Virus record (IMG/VR): IMGVR_UViG_3300045006_000094 | Location: 1-34,274 of that record | Origin: a virus | DNA length: 34,274 bases | Reading direction: 5' to 3' (one strand) | In this document: in pieces, positions 16,107-24,312 of the stretch | How positions within the stretch are numbered: position 1 is the stretch's first letter | Layout of the letters: every line of letters begins with the position of its first letter | Translations under genes and position numbers: made by a program | The notes under the pieces: generated by a model | The model's database searches: none | Told to the model about the DNA's origin: nothing | Seen by the model: the letters and a program-made list of their open reading frames with translations, nothing else

Positions 16107-16501
16107 CAAAGCCTCCCATAGGCGGCCCAGTAGACCTTGGCCTGCCCGTCGAATGTGCCATTGATGTATGAACTCCCAGAGAGAACGGGCGTCACCAGCG
16201 TGACCCTGAACCGCCCCGGGTAATCACGTTGGTTGGAAATCTCGACATTGGGAACGATGAACTTGAGCGTCGGCCGCGTCGAGGTCCTCTCCGGCGTTGC
16301 GTTTGCCACAATAGAGAGGACCTCGAACAACTTGGTGCCGATGGTCGTCGTCCCCGATCCGCCCTCCGGCATCGTGAACGACCCGAACTCGACCCCGTAG
16401 CCACGGCCCAAGGTGCAGGCCGTCGCCGTATCGAAGCGGTCCCTCTGCTCCTTGGAGACCTCACCCACGGACGTACTCGCTGTAGACCCCGGCCGGGACA
16501 T
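16106..16501 (-). CDS. Hypothetical tail-associated protein (131 aa)
   Basis: The gene lies between the nozzle and tailspike genes, overlapping the first by 41 bases and the second by one. The protein is beta-rich with TIGTKLFEVLSIVANATPE and RPTLKFIVPNVEIS and a C-terminal QAKVYWAAYGRL. It may attach the tailspike to the tail tip, suggested by its position alone. An in-frame GTG at 16468 would cut the overlap to eight bases; neither start has a convincing ribosome site. No family is recognised. Confidence 0.6.
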   Translation of the reverse strand: MSRPGSTASTSVGEVSKEQRDRFDTATACTLGRGYGVEFGSFTMPEGGSGTTTIGTKLFEVLSIVANATPERTSTRPTLKFIVPNVEISNQRDYPGRFRVTLVTPVLSGSSYINGTFDGQAKVYWAAYGRL

Positions 16502-18110
16502 GTTCCACGTGATACCCGACCACCTTCAGGTCCGCGTCGGATTGTTCGATTCTCAGTTTCAGGATCTTGGCCTGTTCGTTGATCGGGATTCGGACGGCTA
16601 TGGACGCCAAGCGAGCCACATCGTCCGAATACCCAAGTTCACACTCGCCGAGCGTTCCCGTTGCCTCCCCGAGAACGAACCCGGTCATCGTGATCGGGAC
16701 GGAGGCGTTGACGTGGACCTCTCCGCGCCCGTCGGGGTCGTAGTAGAAATCCAGGCCCGTCGCCGCGTTGCTTTGGACATAGAGGACGGCATCGCGGAAC
16801 GACTTCATCGTGTCCACGTCGCCGCCACCCAAGTAGCCGGTCCCCATCTTGGCTGTGTAGTCCGTTGAGCCGTAATCCTTCGACCCGGAATCGAACAGGG
16901 CGTCAAGGTAGCCATCATAACGGCCTATGACGGTCTCGAAGGATGAGTACCGACGCCAGCCGATGTTATCTATGGCGACTCTTGCGAGACACCCGACCGG
17001 CATTGTCCACGGCCCCATCCAAGACCGCCGGGCGTAGTTGTACGCGAAGATCCGGCCCGTCCTTACGCCCGAGATGGTTTGTGGCACGCCCAAGAGATAG
17101 AGACGCTTCTCGGGAACGTGAACGGCCCACGCGTTCTGGAAGTCCTCTTTGTCGAGAGCGTCGAACTGGTCCTGAATCGGGAAACTCAGGGCCCGCTCTT
17201 CGACATCTCCGAACCTCTGCGAGGCCGACAGGGACTGAACGCCGCTGTATGACAGAAAGAGCACATCAGACCCAATGTTCACGACGGTTTGGCCCGACAC
17301 AGCCCCGGTGGCCCGCGATGCCGATGTGACGTGGAATGGCGCGGTCGCGCCAATAACTCGCCAGATGGACTCCCTCTTGAAGACGTAGAGGTCTCCCAAG
17401 AAGTGACAGAGCCCCGTAATCATGTCGTCTTCGTCAGATCCGATGTATACGTACCCGGGGCCGATGTTGGGATCCGAACCGTAGAGGATGAAGTTCAATG
17501 GGTCGCGGATCGCGGAGTACCAGAGTTTGCTGTGATGGTTGAAGTCAGAGAGAAGCACGTCGTCACCGGAACCCCAGAGCCGGTCTGCGTGGGAGCAGAC
17601 GTGCTTGAAGCACGTGGGGGCAAAATCCATCGGGATCTGGTCCCAGATGAGGTACTCCAAGGCTCCCACGTTGGAGGTGTCGGCCCATATCGTCGGCGTG
17701 TCCTCGCTTTCGCTCGACGCCGCGAATACGATGTAGCGACCCGTGCTCACCGCGCTGATGGGGCTCGTACCCGAGCCCCACCTTGTCGCCCCCCCGATTG
17801 CGCTAAGGCACGGCACCCACAACGCAATGCCGTCAAAGAACCTCCACGGATACACACTAAAGAGGAACCCCCCACAGGAGATGGCGAGAATCCCGTTGGC
17901 CTCCAAGGCTACTTGGATGGTGTTCGATCCGCCCGCCTGCCCGTAGATGGCCCGCTTCCTGGCCCCCCGCTTCCGCGGCGCGCCGTCGAGATCGGGATAG
18001 CACTCCTCCGCTATCAGCATGGCCTCTGGAGGAATGAGGATGGGGCTGACCGGGGAAAAGAGGCCCTTGTCCCACGGCATGGCCCCAAACCTCTGGCGAT
18101 TGTCAGGCAC
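16461..18110 (-). CDS. Tail nozzle / tubular-protein-B-like beta-propeller protein (549 aa)
   Basis: The sequence consists of repeated short beta blades with aromatic and Gly/Asp turns, for example DRLWGSGDD, LWYSAIRDP, LYVFKRESIWRVIG, GSDVLFLSYSGVQSL and GRIFAYNYARRSWMGPW. VFKRESIW and the SYSGV blade are typical of podovirus nozzle or stabilisation proteins, which form the distal tail tube. It follows the adaptor gene at once, the usual podovirus order. No enzymatic motif is visible. The family call is by pattern and synteny rather than by a named homolog. Confidence 0.7.
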   Translation of the reverse strand: MPDNRQRFGAMPWDKGLFSPVSPILIPPEAMLIAEECYPDLDGAPRKRGARKRAIYGQAGGSNTIQVALEANGILAISCGGFLFSVYPWRFFDGIALWVPCLSAIGGATRWGSGTSPISAVSTGRYIVFAASSESEDTPTIWADTSNVGALEYLIWDQIPMDFAPTCFKHVCSHADRLWGSGDDVLLSDFNHHSKLWYSAIRDPLNFILYGSDPNIGPGYVYIGSDEDDMITGLCHFLGDLYVFKRESIWRVIGATAPFHVTSASRATGAVSGQTVVNIGSDVLFLSYSGVQSLSASQRFGDVEERALSFPIQDQFDALDKEDFQNAWAVHVPEKRLYLLGVPQTISGVRTGRIFAYNYARRSWMGPWTMPVGCLARVAIDNIGWRRYSSFETVIGRYDGYLDALFDSGSKDYGSTDYTAKMGTGYLGGGDVDTMKSFRDAVLYVQSNAATGLDFYYDPDGRGEVHVNASVPITMTGFVLGEATGTLGECELGYSDDVARLASIAVRIPINEQAKILKLRIEQSDADLKVVGYHVEHVPAGVYSEYVRG

Positions 18111-18113
18111 GCG

Positions 18114-19073
18114 CTAGACCCCCGCCACCCCGGGAGGAAGATTCGCCGCCTGGAGCGTCCTGTCCGACGTGGTCGGGACGAACCCCGCCTGCGTGGACGT
18201 GGCATCGAGTTCCGCTTGGAACTGCTGGAGGAGCCGGGTGGCCGTTTGGTCGGCGATCTGCGCTCTCGGGTCGTCCTTGAGGTCGCGGTACGCGTCCGCC
18301 ATGACCATCTGGATCAGGGCGTTCACGAAGCGATCCGGCATCAGCAGCGTGTCCGTGTTCGACGAGAGCGTGTTCGCCGTCCGCACGTAGTAGTACCGGA
18401 TGTTGTAGACGTCGTCCGGCGCGGGGTCCAAGATGCAGTAGCGCGTGAGGTCGAACGTGCCCGAGTCGGTCTTGATCCCGAAGATCGTCGCCTGCTTCGG
18501 CTCCCCGGCCGTCCAAGCGTCCGACCCGCGGAGCGCCCGGCGGCGCAGGAGTTCCTCGATGGACACCAGATCAACGTTCCAGGACCCCGCGTTGCCCGCC
18601 GCGTCGAAGTACCGGGTTCCGGCGATGGGCTTGTCGAAGTCCGATGCCATCGGGCACTCATCGAAGAAGAGCGAGAACGTCTTGTTGGACTCGTTCGAGG
18701 CGTAGGCGAGATCCACCGTGATGCTCGTCGTGGGAACGACCGTCGTGATGCGTGCGATGTCGTTCTGGGCGGTCGTGTTCGTGTAGCGGAACTTCCCGCC
18801 GAGCCACGTGGCTAGGGGGCTCCCGCCGCCCGAGAACGTCACGACGGCCCCCGTGTTCGACGCCGTCCCCGTCGAGTAGTTGGCGATTGTGCGGATGACC
18901 CCCTGCTTCTGGCGCCACTTCCAGTCCGCCATGTAGAAGAGGTCTTCGTACTTCTCAGCGATCATCGTGATGACATCCCCGCGGATGTCCGTGTTCCCAG
19001 CGACGTTCGAGACGGTCTGGAGATGAAGACGCCGAAGCACTCGGTTCGACATGTCCAGGTACGAGATAGCCAT
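18114..19073 (-). CDS. Head-tail adaptor (tail tubular protein A / gp4-like), 319 aa
   Basis: The protein begins with a helix (SYLDMSNRVLRRLHLQTV), then IAEKYEDLFYMADWKWRQKQ, a pattern common in phage adaptor proteins that sit under the portal. A beta-rich middle follows, then YYYVRTANTLSSNTDTLLMPDRFVNALIQMVMADAYRDL, and a final long helix. That arrangement, followed by the nozzle gene, supports an adaptor role. The ATG overlaps the TAA of the coiled-coil gene (TAATG). I could not identify one specific family, so the name reflects role rather than orthology. Confidence 0.7.
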   Translation of the reverse strand: MAISYLDMSNRVLRRLHLQTVSNVAGNTDIRGDVITMIAEKYEDLFYMADWKWRQKQGVIRTIANYSTGTASNTGAVVTFSGGGSPLATWLGGKFRYTNTTAQNDIARITTVVPTTSITVDLAYASNESNKTFSLFFDECPMASDFDKPIAGTRYFDAAGNAGSWNVDLVSIEELLRRRALRGSDAWTAGEPKQATIFGIKTDSGTFDLTRYCILDPAPDDVYNIRYYYVRTANTLSSNTDTLLMPDRFVNALIQMVMADAYRDLKDDPRAQIADQTATRLLQQFQAELDATSTQAGFVPTTSDRTLQAANLPPGVAGV

Positions 19074-19963
19074 TACACCTTCCTCCCGACCCTCCAGGGT
19101 CTTGTCGAAAGAGACTGACTCTCCCGCGAGGGCGGGATAAGTTCTCGCTCTCGGGTTTTCTCCATGGCGCTCTTGATGGCGGCGCCAATCTCGCCGCGGA
19201 TCGTCTCACGATCCGCCATGAGTCTCCGATTCCAAGCGTCGAGGCGGCTCTGCTCCCGAGCGATGGCCTCCGCCTTGAGGTCCAGTTCGGCCCGTCGCAC
19301 CGCCAAGGTGGCCTCCTCAACCTCCGCGACCTTGAGGGCCGCCCTTGCTTTTTCTGCGGCACGCTCCTTCACATCGAGGGACTTCTGGGCCTCTTCTATC
19401 TTCTGGTTCTCGACCTCGAGAGCCCGCGCCATCGCCTCCAGAGCGGCCTTCCGGCTCGCAAGGTCGAGCGAGAGCGCGGTGAGATCCGCCTGTCTCTTCT
19501 CAGCGTTCGCCGCGGAGGCCGCCGCTTCAGCCCCGGAGGCCGCAAGGCGGGCCTCACCGTCCTTGACCGCCTTCTCTCTGGCTTGGAGGGCGCGGTTGGC
19601 CTCTTCGATCTCCTTCTTGGCGCTCGCAGCAACCTCTGCATCGCGGGCCAGAGCCACCCTGTAGGCCCGTATCTTGTCCCGCTCCCGCTTGACCTCAGCC
19701 TCGGCCGTCGAGACGGCCTCCCGCCTCTCGCCAAGGAGCACCATCGCGGCCTCCGACCGTCGAACCGCGTTGGAGGCGTCCTTCTCCCTGGCTTCGCACG
19801 CAGCCAAGCGCACCTTGATGTCGTCCTCTGCGGCGCTGACCTTGCGGCGCCGGCCCTCGACCTCATCGGCCAGCACATCCAGATCGGCCTTGCGCCGGAG
19901 GAGATCGTCCGCCATCGCGGACAGTTCCATCTCCTTCTGTGACGCGCCCGGATGTTCCGTCAT
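19073..19963 (-). CDS. Long coiled-coil protein (296 aa)
   Basis: Nearly the whole protein from about residue 8 to 260 is charged, Ala-rich helix with heptad spacing (for example KEIEEANRALQAREKAVKDG and LEVENQKIEEAQKSLDVKER), predicting a very long coiled coil. It has no signal peptide or membrane helix. Its place between the phosphoesterase-spike gene and the adaptor suggests a fibrous virion part or an assembly factor; a coil of this length could be a trimeric fibre shaft. It overlaps the upstream gene by ATGA and the adaptor by one base. No enzyme motif is seen. Confidence 0.75.
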   Translation of the reverse strand: MTEHPGASQKEMELSAMADDLLRRKADLDVLADEVEGRRRKVSAAEDDIKVRLAACEAREKDASNAVRRSEAAMVLLGERREAVSTAEAEVKRERDKIRAYRVALARDAEVAASAKKEIEEANRALQAREKAVKDGEARLAASGAEAAASAANAEKRQADLTALSLDLASRKAALEAMARALEVENQKIEEAQKSLDVKERAAEKARAALKVAEVEEATLAVRRAELDLKAEAIAREQSRLDAWNRRLMADRETIRGEIGAAIKSAMEKTRERELIPPSRESQSLSTRPWRVGRKV

Positions 19964-22365
19964 GGGTAGATATACTCCTCTGGCCCGATGTCAATGCACG
20001 ACCCCCCACCCGGGGGAACTGGGAATCCAGGATCTCCGTGATCCACAAGATAGGACCCCGGATCGAGATCCCAAGAGAACTCTTTCCATAGACCGCCGGC
20101 ACGGAGCCACGTGGGATCTTGGGCAACGCTCTTCCCAAGGTCCTCATGTCCCGTCGCGGCGCGGTAGTCCGCGATGGTGTCGTACCCTGTCCCGCCGTAC
20201 TGGAACCAATGGTTCGTGGGCGATCCGGGGCACTCGGGGCTTTCGGCGGACTCCACGGCCCCCGGGCGCCAGAAGCAGTTGTATTCCGAGCCGAAGGTCG
20301 CGTCAGCCGCCACGTAGGAGTCCACGGAGTAGAACCAATCGCACGACGTCAGGATGTTGTTCCTGAGGGTCACGTAGCGTGAGGTGCGGGTTATCCCGCC
20401 CGAGTTGTACCTCTCGATGACACCAGCCCCGTTGTCATGATCCCCGTGGGCATAGAAGACGTTGTTGTAGACCGCGCACGTCTCGACACCAGCCAGATAG
20501 AACATCTCTTGGTTGTTCCAGCAGGCGTTGTTCTTGAAGGTGATCCCCCGGGCGTACCGCCCGATGTAGATTCCGTGGTTCGGGTTGTCGTAGATGAGGT
20601 TCTCCGACAAGACGTGCTGGCGCGTCAGGTGGCTGCTCCCAGAGGTGTCTGAGGTGATGTCCACCCCGTTATCGCACCCGTATATCTGGCACCCCGTCAG
20701 GGTGGAGCAGTACGTGCCGTTTCCGAAACTGACACCCGTGTTCGGAGAGGCCGACCCCTTGGGTCCGTAGTCTCCTTCGACGATGCACAGGTTCACATCA
20801 ACGTGGTGCGTGGAGATCCAAGAGCCGTGAGGGTTGTACTCTTCCAGTTTCAGGCTGGCCCCACCCTCGAACGTGCATTCGGAGAACGTCAGGTGGTGGG
20901 AACCTTGAACCATGACGCTGGCGCCCCGGTAGTTCACCCCCTGAAACCGAACGTAGGCCAACTCTTGGTACTTGATGTACCCCGTAGTAGACGTGAGAAG
21001 TGCAGCGGGGTCCCCGATAACCACGATGGGCTTGGCGGCTGTCCCCGATACGCCGGACGTGTCGGATTCCACGTAGTCGCCAGCCTCTATGAAGACGGTG
21101 TCCCCGGGAGACGCGGCTCGCAGAGCGCCAGCCAGCGTTCTCTTCGGATAGAAGTAGGACCCCGGATTGTTGTCGTTTCCGAACTTGGTCACATAGAGGT
21201 TGTCCGGCTCCGGCTCCTGGTTGACCACGAACTCGTAGAGAAGCGGGTCCGGGTTCACGGGGTCAGAGTAGTAGAACCCCGTCCAGACTCGATCCCCTGT
21301 GAACTGCATGACGGCATAGACCACGTCGCTCACCGCCGAGTAGGTTCCATCTATCCAGTCGTACCACGTCGGCGGGATGTCCAGCCAGTCGTTCGCCAGA
21401 GGGTCCCACATCAGCGAGTCGCGCCCCGTCCCGTGACAGGAGAGGTAGGTCGTCCCGGGGCCGCTCACCACAAGAGCGTCCCCCTTGATGGGCTTCGTCA
21501 CGAACGCCGCGTGCGGGTCAGCCTCCCACGCATGGGACGCGTAGGGCTCGAAGGCGGACACCAGCGAAAGCGGGTCCCCACCGCGATTCCGAATCATGGG
21601 TCTGCCGTCAAACACGATGCGGCTGTTGTAGAACGACCGTCCGCTGAAGACGATCTTGTGCCGCGCTGGCGACTGGCGGAGCAGCGACGAAAGCCACGCC
21701 TTCTGCTTGCTGTTGTAGTAGATCCCGGGGTAGTCGGAGTTGGTCCCATAAGACGGAGAAAACCATCCCGGCGGGCACACGCTCCCGTAGATGTAGTCTC
21801 CCGACGAGTTGGTCGTGTCCGCGTTGGTGTTCAGAAACACCAGGAGAACGTCTCCAAACGACGCGGCACCCCAACCCTGCGGAGACACCTCCGGGAAGAT
21901 CGAGGCGAAGTGGCTGTAGGGTGCATCCGTCGTATCGGAATCGCTGGGGAAGCAGTGCTGGTAGGGGGCCAACCCATAAGGGGCCAACGGATCGGATGCC
22001 GGATCTGCATCGTGGTTCCCCGGCGCTCCGTAGACCTCTATCCCAGCGTCTCTCAGAGGGTCCAAGAAGATCCTGAAGGCCTCGTCTTCGTGCGCACCCT
22101 CCCCAGTCGGGATGTCGGCATTCAGAACAAGAGCCCTGGCGAAGGGGTCGTTCAGAATCGTCTGGGCGAGAGCCTCTTCTCCGGCATTGCTCCCGAAAAA
22201 GGCTCCGCAATGCGCGTCCGGCAGAACGTAGATCCGGTCCCGGTTCAAGACCTTGGCCGGGACGCTCGTTCTCGACGGCCGTATCCCGGCCTCCGCAACA
22301 AGGAAGGCCAGCGCCAAGAGCGCGAGACTACTGCACGCCCCAGCCGCCCATGCTGATCTTCGCAC
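19960..22365 (-). CDS. Exported calcineurin-like phosphoesterase fused to a beta-helix (801 aa)
   Basis: The GTG start at 22365 is preferred because AGGTGGAGGT lies just upstream and it gives a clean signal peptide (MRRSAWAAGACSSLALLALA). A TTG at 22398 is the longer alternative. Residues about 45-330 resemble a calcineurin-type metallophosphoesterase: VLPDAHCG (D50, H52), LNADIPTG (D84), and the hallmark GNHD at 116-119. The later histidine motifs are poor: the usual HHP strand reads FSGRSFYNS and no GHxH is present, so activity is doubtful. From about 400 the protein becomes a right-handed beta-helix, starting DNLYVTKFGNDNNPGS and PGDTVFIEAGDY, with many Asn/Cys turns. It may be an appendage or a secreted surface-modifying protein. 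The gene overlaps its upstream neighbour by 38 bases. Confidence 0.8.
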   Translation of the reverse strand: MRRSAWAAGACSSLALLALAFLVAEAGIRPSRTSVPAKVLNRDRIYVLPDAHCGAFFGSNAGEEALAQTILNDPFARALVLNADIPTGEGAHEDEAFRIFLDPLRDAGIEVYGAPGNHDADPASDPLAPYGLAPYQHCFPSDSDTTDAPYSHFASIFPEVSPQGWGAASFGDVLLVFLNTNADTTNSSGDYIYGSVCPPGWFSPSYGTNSDYPGIYYNSKQKAWLSSLLRQSPARHKIVFSGRSFYNSRIVFDGRPMIRNRGGDPLSLVSAFEPYASHAWEADPHAAFVTKPIKGDALVVSGPGTTYLSCHGTGRDSLMWDPLANDWLDIPPTWYDWIDGTYSAVSDVVYAVMQFTGDRVWTGFYYSDPVNPDPLLYEFVVNQEPEPDNLYVTKFGNDNNPGSYFYPKRTLAGALRAASPGDTVFIEAGDYVESDTSGVSGTAAKPIVVIGDPAALLTSTTGYIKYQELAYVRFQGVNYRGASVMVQGSHHLTFSECTFEGGASLKLEEYNPHGSWISTHHVDVNLCIVEGDYGPKGSASPNTGVSFGNGTYCSTLTGCQIYGCDNGVDITSDTSGSSHLTRQHVLSENLIYDNPNHGIYIGRYARGITFKNNACWNNQEMFYLAGVETCAVYNNVFYAHGDHDNGAGVIERYNSGGITRTSRYVTLRNNILTSCDWFYSVDSYVAADATFGSEYNCFWRPGAVESAESPECPGSPTNHWFQYGGTGYDTIADYRAATGHEDLGKSVAQDPTWLRAGGLWKEFSWDLDPGSYLVDHGDPGFPVPPGGGSCIDIGPEEYIYP

Positions 22366-23326
22366 GGTTGACCTCCACCTTCTTGGTCGCCAGAACAAGG
22401 GTCGGCCTGAGTCGCACGTCCGACCAACTTGTCCCGAAGAAGGACAGCGCGTAGGTGGACACCTCCGGGGCGTAGATAAGGAGGTGCCCCCGATTGGGAC
22501 GCCGCCCGTGCTGCCAATCCCGGTAGGACTCCGACACGTCTATCTCGATCACCTGCATCAACTGGCCAACAACACCGCCCTCCGTGTACGTCAGTTCTCG
22601 AAATGTGCCGCACTCGGAAGCCGTCATTCGGTCGCAGAGCGAAGTATCGGGCGTCGAAAACGCCCCCATGCCGGTGCTCTTCATGATGTCCGAAAACCCG
22701 CTCGCGTTGTACCGGGCCCACGAATCGAGCGAGTCGTCGCTGGCCGTGTAGACGGTGCTGCCCCACGCCACCGAGTCATTCCCACACCCGGCCACATCCC
22801 ACAGCAGTTTCCCGGAAGTCGTCATGCCGTGGTTCTGGTTGTAGGTGACGTTGTTCTCAAGCCATGGCTTCACGATGCGAAACGCCTGGATGGACTGCCG
22901 GGTCCCCCACCCACCAGTGCCTACGGTGCTCTTTGTAGTCAGCCGGTAGATCGCGTGGACGATCTCTTCATCGGCGGGGACGATGTGGGCGATGTCAAAC
23001 CAGACCAGGGCGCGGTGCCGCCCTGCTCCGCCCAAGTATCCGAGAAGGAACGTGTCCGGGTCCGCGAAGTTGCTCGTCGTTGCGTTCCCCTTGATCCACG
23101 CCATCTTCATGTAGGTGCTGTCGAAGAGGGCGTCGGGGAGCGAGTCCCGGACGGCCACGCGGATCGTGTACCCGTCGGCCACCCAGTTCCGCCCCATCCC
23201 GTCCGTCTGGGCATCGGCATCCGGGACTTCAGAGATCATGAGGAAGACCAGCACGAACAGGATCGCCACCAAGCCCACGGCCAGGAGCGCGTAGACCGCG
23301 CGCCAGAACTTCTTCGACCGTTTCAT
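22328..23326 (-). CDS. Membrane-anchored DNRLRE-like (CBM96-type) protein (332 aa)
   Basis: A basic start (MKRSKKFWR) and a 22-residue hydrophobic helix (about 11-32) form a signal anchor. The outer part fits the DNRLRE/CBM96 beta-sandwich: RHRALVWFDIAHI, then ADEEIVHAIYRLTTKS, QAFRIVKPWLENNVTYNQ, and a late VIEIDVSESYRDW. Such domains occur in large surface proteins and some bind carbohydrate. It sits between a small secreted protein and the phosphoesterase-helix protein, so the three may act together at a cell surface or on the virion. The ATG shares a base with the upstream TGA (TGATG). The family call is moderate. Confidence 0.65.
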   Translation of the reverse strand: MKRSKKFWRAVYALLAVGLVAILFVLVFLMISEVPDADAQTDGMGRNWVADGYTIRVAVRDSLPDALFDSTYMKMAWIKGNATTSNFADPDTFLLGYLGGAGRHRALVWFDIAHIVPADEEIVHAIYRLTTKSTVGTGGWGTRQSIQAFRIVKPWLENNVTYNQNHGMTTSGKLLWDVAGCGNDSVAWGSTVYTASDDSLDSWARYNASGFSDIMKSTGMGAFSTPDTSLCDRMTASECGTFRELTYTEGGVVGQLMQVIEIDVSESYRDWQHGRRPNRGHLLIYAPEVSTYALSFFGTSWSDVRLRPTLVLATKKVEVNRAKISMGGWGVQ

Positions 23327-23742
23327 CAGAACCTCGGTGTCGAGTAGATGATGGCCCTACCCGTAGCCGGAAGCGTGTAGTCCACCCGGATCTTCCAGAG
23401 CCGAAGCGGCAGGCTGATGGAATCACCCGGATAGAGAGGAAAGGCGTTCGTCGAGTCGGCGTTGGCCGTGATGCCCCAGAAGTGGAGCGAGAACGGCCCA
23501 GAACTCGTCGCGTCGTTGATGATGTGGAACGCCGCGATGTTCAGGGTGTCACCCGAACAGTCCAGACCGGCCCTGGCCTGGATGTACGTGTCCGTGGTCC
23601 CCGAGAGGTTGACGACACAGAACTCGTCTGGCTGTTCCACCCAGTTGGCGATGTCTTCGATGCCGTAGTGGATCCCGACCGCCCACGCAGGAAGGGGCAG
23701 CAGGAGCGCGGCCGCCGCGAGGACGGCGAGAATCGTCTTCAT
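23326..23742 (-). CDS. Small secreted protein (138 aa)
   Basis: The ATG follows GGAGGAAGG. A textbook signal peptide (MKTILAVLAAAALLLPLPAWA) predicts cleavage near residue 21. The mature part is beta-rich with two cysteines that could form a disulfide, and the phrase GTTDTYIQARAGLDCSGD. It is first in a run of three exported or membrane-anchored proteins inside the structural block. No family is recognised. It may be a subunit or chaperone of the larger proteins that follow, which is inference. Confidence 0.65.
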   Translation of the reverse strand: MKTILAVLAAAALLLPLPAWAVGIHYGIEDIANWVEQPDEFCVVNLSGTTDTYIQARAGLDCSGDTLNIAAFHIINDATSSGPFSLHFWGITANADSTNAFPLYPGDSISLPLRLWKIRVDYTLPATGRAIIYSTPRF

Positions 23743-23759
23743 CCTTCCTCCATCCGGCT

Positions 23760-23796
23760 GGGGCGGCAGACGGGTCCCATCAACGCCCGCCGCCCC
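23760..23796. other. 8-bp GC stem-loop between structural genes
   Basis: GGGGCGGC at 23760-23767 pairs exactly with GCCGCCCC at 23789-23796 around a 21-base loop. It fills most of the 78-base gap before the secreted-protein gene. No U-run follows in the leftward direction, so it may tune mRNA stability or cause partial termination after the capsid genes rather than act as a full terminator. Confidence 0.4.
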
Positions 23797-23820
23797 ATCC
23801 GGGGTTTACCGCACCGACCC

Positions 23821-24258
23821 TTAGGCCGGAACGAAACACATGGTCACGGACCCGACGCCTGGCGGTTGCGCCCCGCTGATGAGGTTGACGACCACGGAGT
23901 CACCGGCCGCAAACGACAGGGAGGCCGAGGTGGTTGTCAGCGTCGGCGTGGCGTTCGTGTTGGCCGTGATGCCGCTCTCCAGGTTCAGGTTCACCGCCAG
24001 CAGATCCGAGCCAGACCCGGCCGCCGTCCCAGAACCACACTTCTCGAACATGACGGTCTTCCCGGTCGCAGCCGCCGCCGTGACACACCGTAGCGTGAGG
24101 CGCTTCAGCGTGCAGGCGAACGGGGCCGTGAACAGAACCATCCCGTCCACCCACATGTTGGTCGGGCTCATGCAGACGGTTGTGTAGAACGCCCCCGGGT
24201 TCTCGTAGTCGTAGGTCGAGTTCTCCCGCACAAGCGGGCCCTTCAGATGCGTGTTCAC
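23821..24258 (-). CDS. Stand-alone copy of the decoration-protein C-terminal domain (145 aa)
   Basis: The start is the GTG at 24258, behind GGAGGGA; the TTG four codons upstream overlaps that ribosome site and is less likely. From about residue 45 the protein parallels the last 110 residues of the decoration protein: LFTAPFACTLKRLTLRCV, AAAATGKTVMFEKCGSGTAA and a late SFAAGDSVVV match FWTAPRPMRVVGIRAFV, AAAATATTHTLALEKCTGTAA and LLATGDRLGQV there. It is therefore probably a small beta-sandwich exposed on the virion. It follows the major capsid gene, fitting a head decoration or short head fibre. Confidence 0.68.
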   Translation of the reverse strand: MNTHLKGPLVRENSTYDYENPGAFYTTVCMSPTNMWVDGMVLFTAPFACTLKRLTLRCVTAAAATGKTVMFEKCGSGTAAGSGSDLLAVNLNLESGITANTNATPTLTTTSASLSFAAGDSVVVNLISGAQPPGVGSVTMCFVPA

Positions 24259-24281
24259 TCTTCCCTCCAAGGGAGCCGAGC

Positions 24282-24300
24282 CGGGGGGCGCCCACCCCCG
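24282..24300. other. GC hairpin after the major capsid gene
   Basis: CGGGGG at 24282-24287 pairs with CCCCCG at 24295-24300 around a seven-base loop, about 13 bases beyond the capsid stop codon in the direction of transcription. No U-run follows. It could protect the capsid message 3' end or cause partial termination, keeping capsid expression high relative to the genes that follow. Confidence 0.4.
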
Positions 24301-24312
24301 ACCGCTCTCCTA

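Noticed and set aside
17289-18815. A 508-codon + strand frame opposite the nozzle and adaptor genes
   Set aside because: It crosses the boundary of two well-supported leftward genes and has an Arg/Val/Asp-rich antisense composition.
20803-22356. A 517-codon + strand frame opposite the phosphoesterase/beta-helix gene
   Set aside because: No ribosome site or domain; the leftward frame carries GNHD and beta-helix motifs.
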